A DNA stretch of 8,188 nucleotides from Actinomycetes bacterium (GTDB taxonomy: Bacteria > Actinomycetota > Acidimicrobiia > Spongiisociales > UBA5794): the NCBI GenBank assembly GCA_023336855.1, contig JAMBLK010000265.1, positions 1-8,188 of the forward strand, written 5' to 3'. A program made the translations under genes and the position numbers. The notes under the pieces were generated by a model. The model saw only the letters and a program-made list of their open reading frames with translations. It did no database searches and was not told where the DNA came from. Shown here one piece after another: positions 1-6,344 of the stretch (position 1 is its first letter; each line of letters opens with the position of its first letter).

Positions 1-41
1 GGCATACTGATCCTCGCAAGCCTCCAAGCACGAGATCGCCA

Positions 42-68
42 CCCTCCTCCCTCCTTCCCAGGACTCCC
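42..68 (-). other. Potential G-quadruplex tract
   Basis: The plus strand has four CCC runs at 42-44, 49-51, 57-59 and 66-68, separated by 4, 5 and 6 bases. The minus strand therefore carries four GGG runs with short loops, which meets the usual G3N1-7 pattern. It lies downstream of the pirin gene on that gene's own strand, so it would be in the transcript if termination is incomplete. Such patterns arise by chance in GC-rich DNA, and no function can be shown here. The rest of bases 1-97 shows no gene. Confidence 0.3.
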
Positions 69-97
69 GGGTGGCGTTCTCGCGTAGAAGGGAACTC

Positions 98-119
98 GAC
101 GCCAGTTTCCGCTGGCGTC
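98..119 (-). terminator. Hairpin downstream of the pirin gene
   Basis: A perfect 8-bp inverted repeat, GACGCCAG (98-105) and CTGGCGTC (112-119), encloses a 6-base loop. It begins 7 bases past the pirin stop codon in the minus-strand direction. The stem is GC-rich, as expected for an intrinsic terminator. The bases that follow on the minus strand contain only scattered T residues, not a clean U-tract, so termination may be weak or of the U-tract-less type reported for actinobacteria. Its right arm is also part of the 7-bp repeat array at 105-160. Confidence 0.5.
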
Positions 120-160
120 TGGCGACCTAAGAACCGGCGACCGGCGACTCCTGGTTTCCG
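105..160. repeat. In-phase 7-bp repeat array spanning the pirin stop codon
   Basis: Read on the plus strand, the sequence splits into consecutive 7-mers without a phase break: GTTTCCG (105-111), CTGGCGT (112-118), CTGGCGA (119-125), CCTAAGA (126-132), ACCGGCG (133-139), ACCGGCG (140-146), ACTCCTG (147-153), GTTTCCG (154-160). Two units are identical neighbours, two others differ by one base, and the outer GTTTCCG copies are exactly 49 bp (7 x 7) apart. The pirin stop codon (127-129) lies inside the array, so the last residues of pirin are encoded by repeat sequence. Similar heptads occur at 6225-6344 and 7423-7450. Confidence 0.6.
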
Positions 161-1113
161 ATCCCGTCGTGGGGGATGCTGCCGAGGCGGCCGGCCTGGT
201 AGTCGTCGTAGGCCTGGACCAGTTCGGCCCGGGTGTTCATTACGAATGGGCCTGCCCACGCGATCGGCTCGCGGATGGGGAGTCCGCCGAGCACCAACAC
301 ATCCATGGTTGGGCTGCGGGTCTCCTGCTGCTCCTCAGCACTGATGGTGATCGTGTCACCGGATCCAAAGACAGCGAGATTCCCCATCTGAGCCGGGCGG
401 CGCTCTGCTCCGAAGCTGCCGGTTCCGTTGAGCACGTAAGCCAGGGCGTTGAAGTCTCGTCGCCATGGAACCTCGAGGCGGGCGCCCGGAGACAGCGTGG
501 CGTGGAACATCGTGATGGGGGTGTGTGTCGATCCCGGGCCTTGATGGTCAGCCAACTCGCCGGCGATCAGCCTGATCAGCACACCACCGTCGTGCGTGGT
601 GAGCAGCGTCACGCTGTCCGCACGAAGATCCTGGTATCGCGGAGCGAGGAACTTGTCCGAGCGCGGGAGGTTCACCCACAGCTGGAAGCCGTGGAAGAGG
701 CCGCCGCTGACAACGAGTTCCTCGGGGGGCGCTTCGATGTGGAGGATCCCTGAGCCGGCGGTCATCCATTGGGTATCTCCGTCGGTGATGACGCCACCGC
801 CACCGTGGGAATCCTGATGTCTGAGGGTGCCGTCGATCATGTATGTGACGGTCTCGAAGCCTCGATGTGGATGCCAGGGCGTGCCCTTCGGCTCACCGGG
901 GGCATACTCCACCTCACCCATCTGGTCGAGGTGAATGAACGGATCGGTCTCGGTGAGATCGACGCCGCCGAATGCGCGACGTACTGGGAAGCCCTCACCT
1001 TCGAAGCCGGTCGGGCCGGTCGTCACCGACTTCACAGGGCGGTCGAGTGTCCTGGCTGCAGTGACGTCGAGGAGCGGAAGGGTGAGGGTGCTTGCGACTG
1101 ATACTGCCGGCAC
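127..1113 (-). CDS. Pirin family cupin protein
   Basis: This is a 328-residue bicupin metalloprotein of the pirin family. Members bind a single Fe or similar metal; some (E. coli YhhW, human pirin) have quercetin 2,3-dioxygenase activity and others act as regulators, so the exact role is open. The N-terminal cupin carries the family's metal ligands: H81 and H83 in the motif HPHRGFE, and H125 and E127 in ILHIEAP. These match the His, His, His, Glu set of human pirin. The region before them (GEGFPVRR, then DPFIHLD) is the usual pirin opening. The C-terminal cupin lies roughly at residues 200-275. The reading frame stays open far upstream, but the protein resembles pirin only from about residue 25 of this model. 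The GTG start at 1113 was chosen because CGGAG lies 4 bases before it. GTG codons at 1035 and 1026 are alternatives that would remove 26 or 29 residues. The last few residues fall in a 7-bp repeat array. The gene is divergent from the P-type ATPase, with 106 bp between them. Confidence 0.92.
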   Translation of the reverse strand: MPAVSVASTLTLPLLDVTAARTLDRPVKSVTTGPTGFEGEGFPVRRAFGGVDLTETDPFIHLDQMGEVEYAPGEPKGTPWHPHRGFETVTYMIDGTLRHQDSHGGGGVITDGDTQWMTAGSGILHIEAPPEELVVSGGLFHGFQLWVNLPRSDKFLAPRYQDLRADSVTLLTTHDGGVLIRLIAGELADHQGPGSTHTPITMFHATLSPGARLEVPWRRDFNALAYVLNGTGSFGAERRPAQMGNLAVFGSGDTITISAEEQQETRSPTMDVLVLGGLPIREPIAWAGPFVMNTRAELVQAYDDYQAGRLGSIPHDGIGNQESPVAGS

Positions 1114-1115
1114 GA

Positions 1116-1152
1116 TGCTCCGATCTACAGCTGACAAAGGTGCAACGGAGCA
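1116..1152 (-). promoter_or_regulatory. Inverted repeat covering the pirin ribosome-binding site
   Basis: TGCTCCG (1116-1122) and CGGAGCA (1146-1152) form a perfect 7-bp inverted repeat with a 23-base loop in the pirin-ATPase intergenic region. On the minus strand the proximal arm contains the CGGAG that serves as the likely Shine-Dalgarno site of the pirin GTG start. A folded leader could therefore hide it, or the repeat could be an operator. A 7-bp match in a 106-bp region is not rare by chance, so this is a weak call. Confidence 0.2.
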
Positions 1153-1207
1153 CGGGCACGGCGTATTCCTCAGAACACACAGCACAGGCTTCAAGCATCC
1201 TGACGGA

Positions 1208-1213
1208 TAGGAT
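1208..1213 (+). promoter_or_regulatory. Candidate -10 element of the ATPase gene (leaderless start)
   Basis: TAGGAT ends 6 bases before the ATG at 1220. It fits the actinobacterial -10 pattern TAnnnT, and that spacing is typical of leaderless transcripts in which transcription begins at the start codon. No clear -35 element is seen 16-19 bp upstream. The same bases contain AGGA, which could instead be a weak Shine-Dalgarno site 7 bases before the ATG, so the two readings compete. Confidence 0.4.
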
Positions 1214-1219
1214 GCCTTC

Positions 1220-4003
1220 ATGACCACCCCTACGACGATGTCCGAAGCTTCCAAGACGCGCTGGTACGCCCTCGACACTGAGACCGCCATCGTGCGCCGG
1301 TCGACCGATCGTGAACGTGGTCTCTCGGCCTCGGAGGCGACGAGCCGTCTCGCGCAATTCGGACCGAATGAACTCCACGCTGAGGCACCGCCGTCTGTCT
1401 GGAAGATCGCACTTGCCCAGGTGCTCGATCCGATGAACCTCATGCTGTTGATCGTGGCCATCGTCAGCTTCCTGCTCGGAGAGATTTCGACGGGGATCCT
1501 GGTAGCGGCGTTGGTGCTGCTCAACGTGGTTATGGGTTCCAGACAGGAACTCTCGGCTCAAGCAGCTGTCGATGCACTGGCCAAGATGCAGATCCCTCAA
1601 GCGCGGGTCGTCAGGGACGGCAACCTCGAACTGCTCCCCGCCACCGATCTCGTGCCGGGAGACATCGTGAACCTGGAGGCGGGAGACATCGTCCCTGCCG
1701 ATGGCCGCATTCTGCGGTCAGCGACGCTCGAAGCGCAGGAGGCGGCGCTCACGGGAGAGAGCCAACCCATTGCGAAGGATGCGGTCGCCCTTCCGGATGA
1801 GGACATCGGGCTCGGCGATCGTCTCTGCATGCTCTATCAGAACACATCGGTCACCCGTGGCTCGGGCACGATCGTCGTGACCGCTACGGGCATGGCCACG
1901 GAGATGGGCCAGATCGCCTCCATGCTGGAGACGGTGAAGCGGAAGCGGTCGCCACTCCAGCGGGAGTTGGACTCGCTGACCAAGATTCTCGGGTTCATCG
2001 CCTGGGGGTCCGTGGCGGTCATCATCGCGATCGGGATGGCTCGCGGCCTCGAAACCAGCGACTTGCTGCTGCTGGGTACGGCTATGGCGATCTCCGCGAT
2101 TCCGACGGGCCTGCCGACCTTCGTCCAGGCGATGCTCGCGTACGGCTCGAAGCAGCTTGCCGAAGCAAAGGCTGTGGTCAAGAACCTCACCGATGTCGAG
2201 ACCCTCGGCTCGACCAGCGCCATCAACACCGACAAGACCGGCACGTTGACGATGAACGAGATGATGGTGCACCTTGTGTACACGAATCGCCAGTGGCTCA
2301 CGGTCGAAGGTGTTGGCTACGACAAACACGGCTCGATCCTCGGTGTTGCAGGAGCTCCCACACCGGACCTGACGCCCCTCGCGTATGGTCTCGCCCTCGA
2401 CAGCGACGCGACGGTCAGCGACGACGGCGCCGTCATCGGAGACCCCACTGAGGCCGCTCTCGTGGTGCTCGCCGCCAAACTCGGTGTCGATGCCGTTGAG
2501 ACGCGACGAACGTACCCGAGAGAGGCCGAGGTCCCGTTCGACTCTACCTACAAGTTCATGGCAACCTTCCACCACCTGCCCATACGAGGTGAGACTCGAG
2601 CGGTATTGCTCGTCAAAGGGGCACCGGACGTGGTGCTCGCTCGCTGTGCCGAAGAGGCCGGACCAGAGGGATCTGCAACGGTGATCGACGAGGCGGCCCG
2701 ACAACGGATCAACGATGCGAATAACCGGATGGCGAGCGAAGGCCTTCGCGTGTTGTCGTTCGCCGCACGCTTCATCGACGAAACCGACGTTGCCGCAGTG
2801 ACGAGCGATCCGATGGCATTCGTGGACAATCTTCGGTTCGTCTCACTCCTCGGGATCATCGACCCGCTGCGCCCTTCGGCGAAGGAAGCCGTCACCGTCG
2901 CCGCCGACGCCGGCATTGACGTCCGGATGATCACCGGAGACCACGCGACCACGGCGCTCGCGATCGGGAAGGATCTCGGTCTCGGCCCGGGGGCGATCAG
3001 CGGTGTCGATTTCCGCAATCTCTCCGACGACGAGGTCCTCGAGCGCCTGCCCGGCCTCCACGTCTTCGGGCGGGTCGCTCCGGAAGACAAGCTCCGACTC
3101 GTGCAGCTCATGCAGAGCCAGGGCCAGGTCGTTGCCATGACCGGCGACGCCGTGAACGACGCTGCCGCGCTGAAGCAGGCAGACATCGGTGTTGCGATGG
3201 GGAGCGGAAGCGAGGTCACGAAGCAGGCCGCGAAGATGATCCTCACCGACGACAACTTCGGGACGCTCGTTCATGCCGTCGAATTGGGCCGGAGCATCTA
3301 TCAGAAGATCTCGCTCTATGTGAGGTACCAGATGTCTCAACTCCTCTCGCTGGTCCTGCTGTTCCTTGCAGCGAGCATCTTCAACATCGCGTCCGGCGTG
3401 GCGCTCACGCCGATCATGGTCCTGTGGCTCAACTTCCTGATCGCCGGTGTTCCGGTGATCGTGATCATCCTTGAGGGCGTCGATCCAGGCTTGATGAATC
3501 GACCTCCCCGTGACCCGAAGAAGGTGCTGGCCAACGGGTCGGAGATGGTTAGGTGGGCTGTGTATGGAGGTACGTTGTTCGTCATGACGCTCGTCCCGCT
3601 TGTTCTCGGTCCCGACACGCCGAGCGCTACAGAGGCGACCGCTTCGATGACGATGGCGTTCGTGGTCATGGCGATCGGCACGCTCCTCAGCGGTCTCTCG
3701 ATCCGACGGGACCCGGGGTCGGGACTCACGGCTCCGATCCTCAAGGCGCTTGGCATCCTCGCCATCCCCGCAGCGCTGACCTTGATCGCAACCGAGTGGG
3801 GCCTCCTCCAGCGGTTCCTGATGACTCAATCGCTCACCGGCTACGAGTGGCTCATCTCGATAGGGCTCGCCCTCGTCGTGCTGGCAGTGATCGAGACGGA
3901 GAAAGCGGTGCGCAGACGGGGCGCAACGGGAGCCAGACCTGTGGAAGCAGCCGTTGCACCGCAACGTGCGCTCGTCGGGGCCGGGGAGAAACCCGCCAAC
4001 TGA
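1220..4003 (+). CDS. P-type ATPase, P2-like, substrate unknown
   Basis: This 927-residue integral membrane ATPase forms an aspartyl phosphate during transport. In order it shows a cation-ATPase N-terminal region (about 14-60), M1-M2 (about 65-106), the actuator domain with TGES at 178-181, M3-M4 (about 255-308), the phosphorylation motif DKTGTLT at 338-344 (D338 is phosphorylated), an N-domain with GDPTEAAL (407-414) and KGAPD (466-470), TGDH at 572-575, PEDK at 621-624, the hinge motif GDAVNDAAA (642-650), and a six-helix C-terminal membrane part (about 695-895). The length is normal for P2 pumps, so it is a complete, probably active enzyme. The ion site is unusual. M4 reads PTGLP (295-299) where Ca2+ pumps have PEGLP. 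In M5, L708 and L711 replace SERCA N768 and E771. In M6, N738 is kept, but I741 and A742 replace T799 and D800. The hinge motif has Ala at two usually fixed positions (GDGVNDAPA in most). The substrate is therefore not assignable; the usual label 'calcium-transporting' would be unsafe. From memory, a group of actinobacterial ATPases shares these variants. It is convergent with the AI-2E-type gene. Confidence 0.96.
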   Translation: MTTPTTMSEASKTRWYALDTETAIVRRSTDRERGLSASEATSRLAQFGPNELHAEAPPSVWKIALAQVLDPMNLMLLIVAIVSFLLGEISTGILVAALVLLNVVMGSRQELSAQAAVDALAKMQIPQARVVRDGNLELLPATDLVPGDIVNLEAGDIVPADGRILRSATLEAQEAALTGESQPIAKDAVALPDEDIGLGDRLCMLYQNTSVTRGSGTIVVTATGMATEMGQIASMLETVKRKRSPLQRELDSLTKILGFIAWGSVAVIIAIGMARGLETSDLLLLGTAMAISAIPTGLPTFVQAMLAYGSKQLAEAKAVVKNLTDVETLGSTSAINTDKTGTLTMNEMMVHLVYTNRQWLTVEGVGYDKHGSILGVAGAPTPDLTPLAYGLALDSDATVSDDGAVIGDPTEAALVVLAAKLGVDAVETRRTYPREAEVPFDSTYKFMATFHHLPIRGETRAVLLVKGAPDVVLARCAEEAGPEGSATVIDEAARQRINDANNRMASEGLRVLSFAARFIDETDVAAVTSDPMAFVDNLRFVSLLGIIDPLRPSAKEAVTVAADAGIDVRMITGDHATTALAIGKDLGLGPGAISGVDFRNLSDDEVLERLPGLHVFGRVAPEDKLRLVQLMQSQGQVVAMTGDAVNDAAALKQADIGVAMGSGSEVTKQAAKMILTDDNFGTLVHAVELGRSIYQKISLYVRYQMSQLLSLVLLFLAASIFNIASGVALTPIMVLWLNFLIAGVPVIVIILEGVDPGLMNRPPRDPKKVLANGSEMVRWAVYGGTLFVMTLVPLVLGPDTPSATEATASMTMAFVVMAIGTLLSGLSIRRDPGSGLTAPILKALGILAIPAALTLIATEWGLLQRFLMTQSLTGYEWLISIGLALVVLAVIETEKAVRRRGATGARPVEAAVAPQRALVGAGEKPAN

Positions 4004-4016
4004 CGCCTCGGTCAGT
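3999..4016. terminator. Short hairpin between convergent genes
   Basis: ACTGAC (3999-4004) and GTCAGT (4011-4016) form a 6-bp perfect stem with the 6-base loop GCCTCG. The arms contain the stop codons of both converging genes (TGA at 4001-4003 on plus; the complement of 4012-4014 on minus). Its position suggests a shared bidirectional terminator. The stem is short and there is no T-tract on either side, so the call rests mainly on position. Confidence 0.35.
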
Positions 4017-5187
4017 CGGCTTCCGGGTCTTCGGTCGTCGCCTGGTCCACGGCCTTCGCCTTGTAGTCCTCGTGGCTGTAGACGACGTCGTAACTCTTCG
4101 CGAAGTTCGACGTGAGAGAGATGATCAAGGCGGCGACGGGGAGAGCCACGAACGCTCCCATTGGTCCGGCAATCGCGCCACCAGCAAGTGCTGCCCCGAA
4201 CGCGACTGCGCCGTTGAGCGTCATCGTCTTCGAACTGATCTTCGGACTCAGGTAGTAATTCTCGATCTGTTGGTACAGAAGGACATAACCCAGCACGATC
4301 AGTCCAGCGGTGAATCCCTGGATCGCCAAGGTAAGGAGGACGGGGATCGCTCCGCCGATGTACGTTCCGATCGCGGGGATGAACACCGAGACGAATCCGC
4401 CGAACACCGCAAGGGGAAGAGCGAAACCGACGGGCATGCCGACGAGAACCATCGTGAAGAAGAACCCGGTGCTGTTGATGAGCATTAGCAGCATCCGGGA
4501 GTAGAAGTAGCCGCCCGTCTGCCGGATCGCCTCATCCCACGTCCAACCGACACGCCGCTGGTTCGCCGGACTCATGTGAGACAGAATCGATCGTTGGAGG
4601 CGCGGGGCATCGGCGGTGAAGTAGAAGGTGAACATGGCGATCGTCGCCAAGTTGAAGATGAGACCGATACCCGCTGTAGCGACTCCGAGCAGATTGCCGG
4701 CGGCCCCTTTTGCCCAGTTGATGAGCGCTTCTTCCGTGCTTTTCGCGATCTCTTCACCGGTACCCGGCGTCCAGATCTCGACGTTGAACGTGTCCTCGAC
4801 CCAGAGACTCGCGTCGGTAAGCCACGTTCCACCCTTGTCCCCGATGCCGCTGGCGAGTTGGGCGACGGCAGGGATGAGCACGATGACCATGAGAACGGTT
4901 GCGACGAAACCGGCGAGGTAGATCGCGCCAACGGCTGCTCCCCGTTTCCACTCATACCGGTCGACGAGCCACATGACCGCCGGTTGGAGCGCCAGGCTGA
5001 AGAAGAAGGAGATGGCGAGCATCGACAGCAAGTTGGACATCTCGCCGGCGGCCCAGAGAGCCAGGAGCGTGACGAGAACCGCTGCGATGAACTTCCAGAT
5101 CGTCTGCCAACCGATCGCGATGTAGAACTTCGGCGAAGGATCTGCGAAGGGCTTCTCAGCGACGTGTTGGGTGTCGGTGTTGTCCAT
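4012..5187 (-). CDS. AI-2E family transporter (PerM/TqsA-like membrane permease)
   Basis: This is a 391-residue polytopic membrane protein of the AI-2E family (formerly UPF0118). Characterised members export varied small solutes, or Na+ in exchange for H+; the name comes from E. coli TqsA and does not show that autoinducer-2 is the substrate here. Membrane segments appear at about 28-48, 50-75, 85-111, 165-190, 233-262, 264-289, 292-305 and 325-359. A soluble stretch at about 112-160 falls between the third and fourth segments. Family hallmarks are clear in the C-terminal half: IPAIGTYIGG (270-279), QQIENYYLSPKI (306-317), and the glycine-rich loop ending in GPMGAFVALP (341-350). The length is typical. 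The frame is open 70 codons further upstream, but that extension is polar and low in family character. The ATG at 5187 has a strong GAGGGAG site 5 bases before it, which fixes the start. The tail (about 365-391) is acidic and cytoplasmic. The gene is convergent with the ATPase and divergent from the dehydrogenase gene. Confidence 0.92.
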   Translation of the reverse strand: MDNTDTQHVAEKPFADPSPKFYIAIGWQTIWKFIAAVLVTLLALWAAGEMSNLLSMLAISFFFSLALQPAVMWLVDRYEWKRGAAVGAIYLAGFVATVLMVIVLIPAVAQLASGIGDKGGTWLTDASLWVEDTFNVEIWTPGTGEEIAKSTEEALINWAKGAAGNLLGVATAGIGLIFNLATIAMFTFYFTADAPRLQRSILSHMSPANQRRVGWTWDEAIRQTGGYFYSRMLLMLINSTGFFFTMVLVGMPVGFALPLAVFGGFVSVFIPAIGTYIGGAIPVLLTLAIQGFTAGLIVLGYVLLYQQIENYYLSPKISSKTMTLNGAVAFGAALAGGAIAGPMGAFVALPVAALIISLTSNFAKSYDVVYSHEDYKAKAVDQATTEDPEAD

Positions 5188-5192
5188 GTGTT

Positions 5193-5199
5193 CTCCCTC
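5193..5199 (-). promoter_or_regulatory. Shine-Dalgarno site deciding the AI-2E gene start
   Basis: The minus strand reads GAGGGAG here, followed by AACAC and the ATG at 5187. It is a near-ideal ribosome-binding site at a 5-base spacing. It argues against the longer open frame that begins at 5397, which would also overlap the divergent gene and its own ribosome-binding site. Confidence 0.75.
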
Positions 5200-5220
5200 A
5201 TCATCTGACGTTTCAATGTG

Positions 5221-5283
5221 CTGCCGGTCTTCTGACCACCATTGTGCCTGTTGGGTTTCTCTCGACGGGCATTTCTGCCGGTC
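5221..5283. repeat. Pair of 9-bp direct repeats in a divergent intergenic region
   Basis: CTGCCGGTC occurs at 5221-5229 and again at 5275-5283, 54 bp apart, in the 151-bp spacer between the divergent AI-2E-type and dehydrogenase genes. A repeat this long in so short a spacer is mildly unlikely by chance. The arrangement could mark paired sites for a regulator of both genes, but nothing else identifies one. I see no convincing -35/-10 pair in this spacer for either gene. Confidence 0.3.
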
Positions 5284-5338
5284 CGGATGAGGTAGCGTCA
5301 CGAGCAGGGACTCAGAATCAGCGGAGGAAGGAACGAGC

Positions 5339-6232
5339 ATGTCGGAACGGATCGGATTCGTCGGACTTGGAATCATGGGTGCCGGGATGGCGTCCAACCT
5401 GATCGAGAAGGGCCACGACGTCGTCGTTTGGAATCGAACGGCGTCTCGTATGGAACCCCTCGTGGCGGCCGGCGCAGTCGCGGCGACTTCGCCGGCCGAG
5501 GTCGGTCGTCTGTGTCCGATCGTGATGATCTGTGTCTCCGATACGCCGGACGTCGATGCGGTCCTTCACTCCGATGACGGCCTGCTCGGGGGTGTGTCCG
5601 TGGGTTCACTCGTAATCGACCACTCGACGATCAGCCCCGGCGCAACGGTCGGGTTCGCCGAAGAGGTAGCGGGCCTTGGAGGAAGCTGGATCGATGCCCC
5701 GGTGAGCGGCGGGTCCGAGGGTGCGGCGAAAGGGACGCTCTCCATCATGGTCGGGGGGAGTGAAGCGGCCGTTGAACGTGCCCGCCCGTACATGGAAGCG
5801 TTCGGGACAACGATCACCCACGTCGGGCCCGTCGGTTCCGGGCAGCAGGTCAAGATCGTCAACCAGATCCTCGTCGTCGGATCCCAACTCGCCGTCTCCG
5901 AGGCGCTGCTCTTCGCCCAAGCATCAGGTCTCGATCTCGAAGCCACTCTCGATGCCGTCAAAGGCGGTGCCGCCGGTTCGTGGATGCTGGCGAATCGCGG
6001 TCCCCAGATGATCGAACGAGACTGGCGGCCCGGGTTCACGATCGATCTCCAGCAGAAGGACCTGCGCCTGGCGCTCGAGGCTGCGGACTCCGTCGGGTCG
6101 CCGATCCCGGGAACGGCACTCGTCTTCCAGATGTACCGGGCCCTCCAGAACGAAGGCCTCGGCGGCGAAGGCAACCACGCGTTGGTGAAGGCGCTCGAGA
6201 AGATGTCGGGGATCGAAGTTGGGAGTCCGTAG
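5339..6232 (+). CDS. NAD(P)-dependent oxidoreductase, 3-hydroxyisobutyrate dehydrogenase family
   Basis: This 297-residue cytosolic beta-hydroxyacid dehydrogenase belongs to the family that includes 3-hydroxyisobutyrate dehydrogenase, tartronate semialdehyde reductase and glyoxylate/succinic semialdehyde reductases. The enzymes interconvert a beta-hydroxyacid and its aldehyde or keto form with NAD(P). The N-terminal Rossmann fold has the glycine motif GLGIMG (9-14) in a typical GxGxxG setting, followed by WNRT at 31-34. An Asn-Arg at this position often goes with NADPH preference, which is only an inference. The substrate-binding signature DAPVSGGSEGA is at 119-129 (S123). The catalytic lysine is K172 with N175 (VKIVN), and the second conserved lysine is K240 in QKDLRLAL. 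The length is normal and nothing is missing. The ATG has the purine-rich site GGAGGAAG at 5323-5330. No valine-degradation or glyoxylate genes are adjacent, so the substrate cannot be narrowed. The stop codon lies in a 7-bp repeat array. Confidence 0.94.
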   Translation: MSERIGFVGLGIMGAGMASNLIEKGHDVVVWNRTASRMEPLVAAGAVAATSPAEVGRLCPIVMICVSDTPDVDAVLHSDDGLLGGVSVGSLVIDHSTISPGATVGFAEEVAGLGGSWIDAPVSGGSEGAAKGTLSIMVGGSEAAVERARPYMEAFGTTITHVGPVGSGQQVKIVNQILVVGSQLAVSEALLFAQASGLDLEATLDAVKGGAAGSWMLANRGPQMIERDWRPGFTIDLQQKDLRLALEAADSVGSPIPGTALVFQMYRALQNEGLGGEGNHALVKALEKMSGIEVGSP

Positions 6233-6344
6233 TCGGTAGTGGCGGTATTCAGTATCCGGTACTCGGTATTCAGTATTCGGACACCGGGCCTTGCTGGTGG
6301 CTCGTAGCTGGCAACTGGCGGCTTCCTGATCTACTGATCTACTT
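6225..6344. repeat. Mosaic of 7- and 8-bp degenerate tandem repeats
   Basis: Almost the whole spacer between the dehydrogenase and the first membrane paralogue is short tandem repeat. Family one: GTCCGTA (6225-6231), GTCGGTA (6232-6238), a 6-base broken unit (6239-6244), GTATTCA (6245-6251), GTATCCG (6252-6258), GTACTCG (6259-6265), GTATTCA (6266-6272), GTATTCG (6273-6279). Within it a 13-bp identical block recurs with a 21-bp period (from 6243 and from 6264). Two weaker 7-mers (6280-6293) lead to family two: CTGGTGG (6294-6300), CTCGTAG (6301-6307), CTGGCAA (6308-6314), CTGGCGG (6315-6321). After a 7-base gap comes family three, an 8-mer: ATCTACTG (6329-6336), ATCTACTT (6337-6344). The dehydrogenase stop codon (6230-6232) lies inside the first units. 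Confidence 0.65.

Noticed and set aside
1114..1524. N-terminal extension of the pirin frame by up to 137 residues
   Set aside because: Much of it lies antisense to the P-type ATPase coding region, the residues do not resemble pirin, and its ATG at 1221 overlaps the ATPase start.
3553..4488. 311-codon plus-strand open frame across the convergent junction
   Set aside because: It is out of frame with the ATPase, then antisense to the AI-2E-type gene. It is rich in Arg, His, Asp and Gly with no fold-like pattern, as expected for an off-frame reading of GC-rich genes.
4012..5187. Autoinducer-2 export and quorum sensing
   Set aside because: The family name comes from one E. coli member. The family is broad, and no luxS or lsr gene is visible here.
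4576..5208. 210-codon plus-strand frame
   Set aside because: It lies wholly antisense to the AI-2E-type gene, is dominated by Asp, Glu, Arg and Gly, and has no ribosome-binding site or recognisable motif.
5188..5397. 70-residue extension of the AI-2E-type frame
   Set aside because: The ATG at 5187 has a strong Shine-Dalgarno site, and the extension would overlap the divergent dehydrogenase gene and its ribosome-binding site.
5339..6232. Assignment as valine-catabolic mmsB or as glxR
   Set aside because: The shared family motifs cannot separate these activities, and no valine or glyoxylate pathway gene is adjacent.
6225..6344. CRISPR array
   Set aside because: The units are only 7-8 bp, directly abutting and degenerate. 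There are no unique spacers of 25-40 bp and no cas genes.
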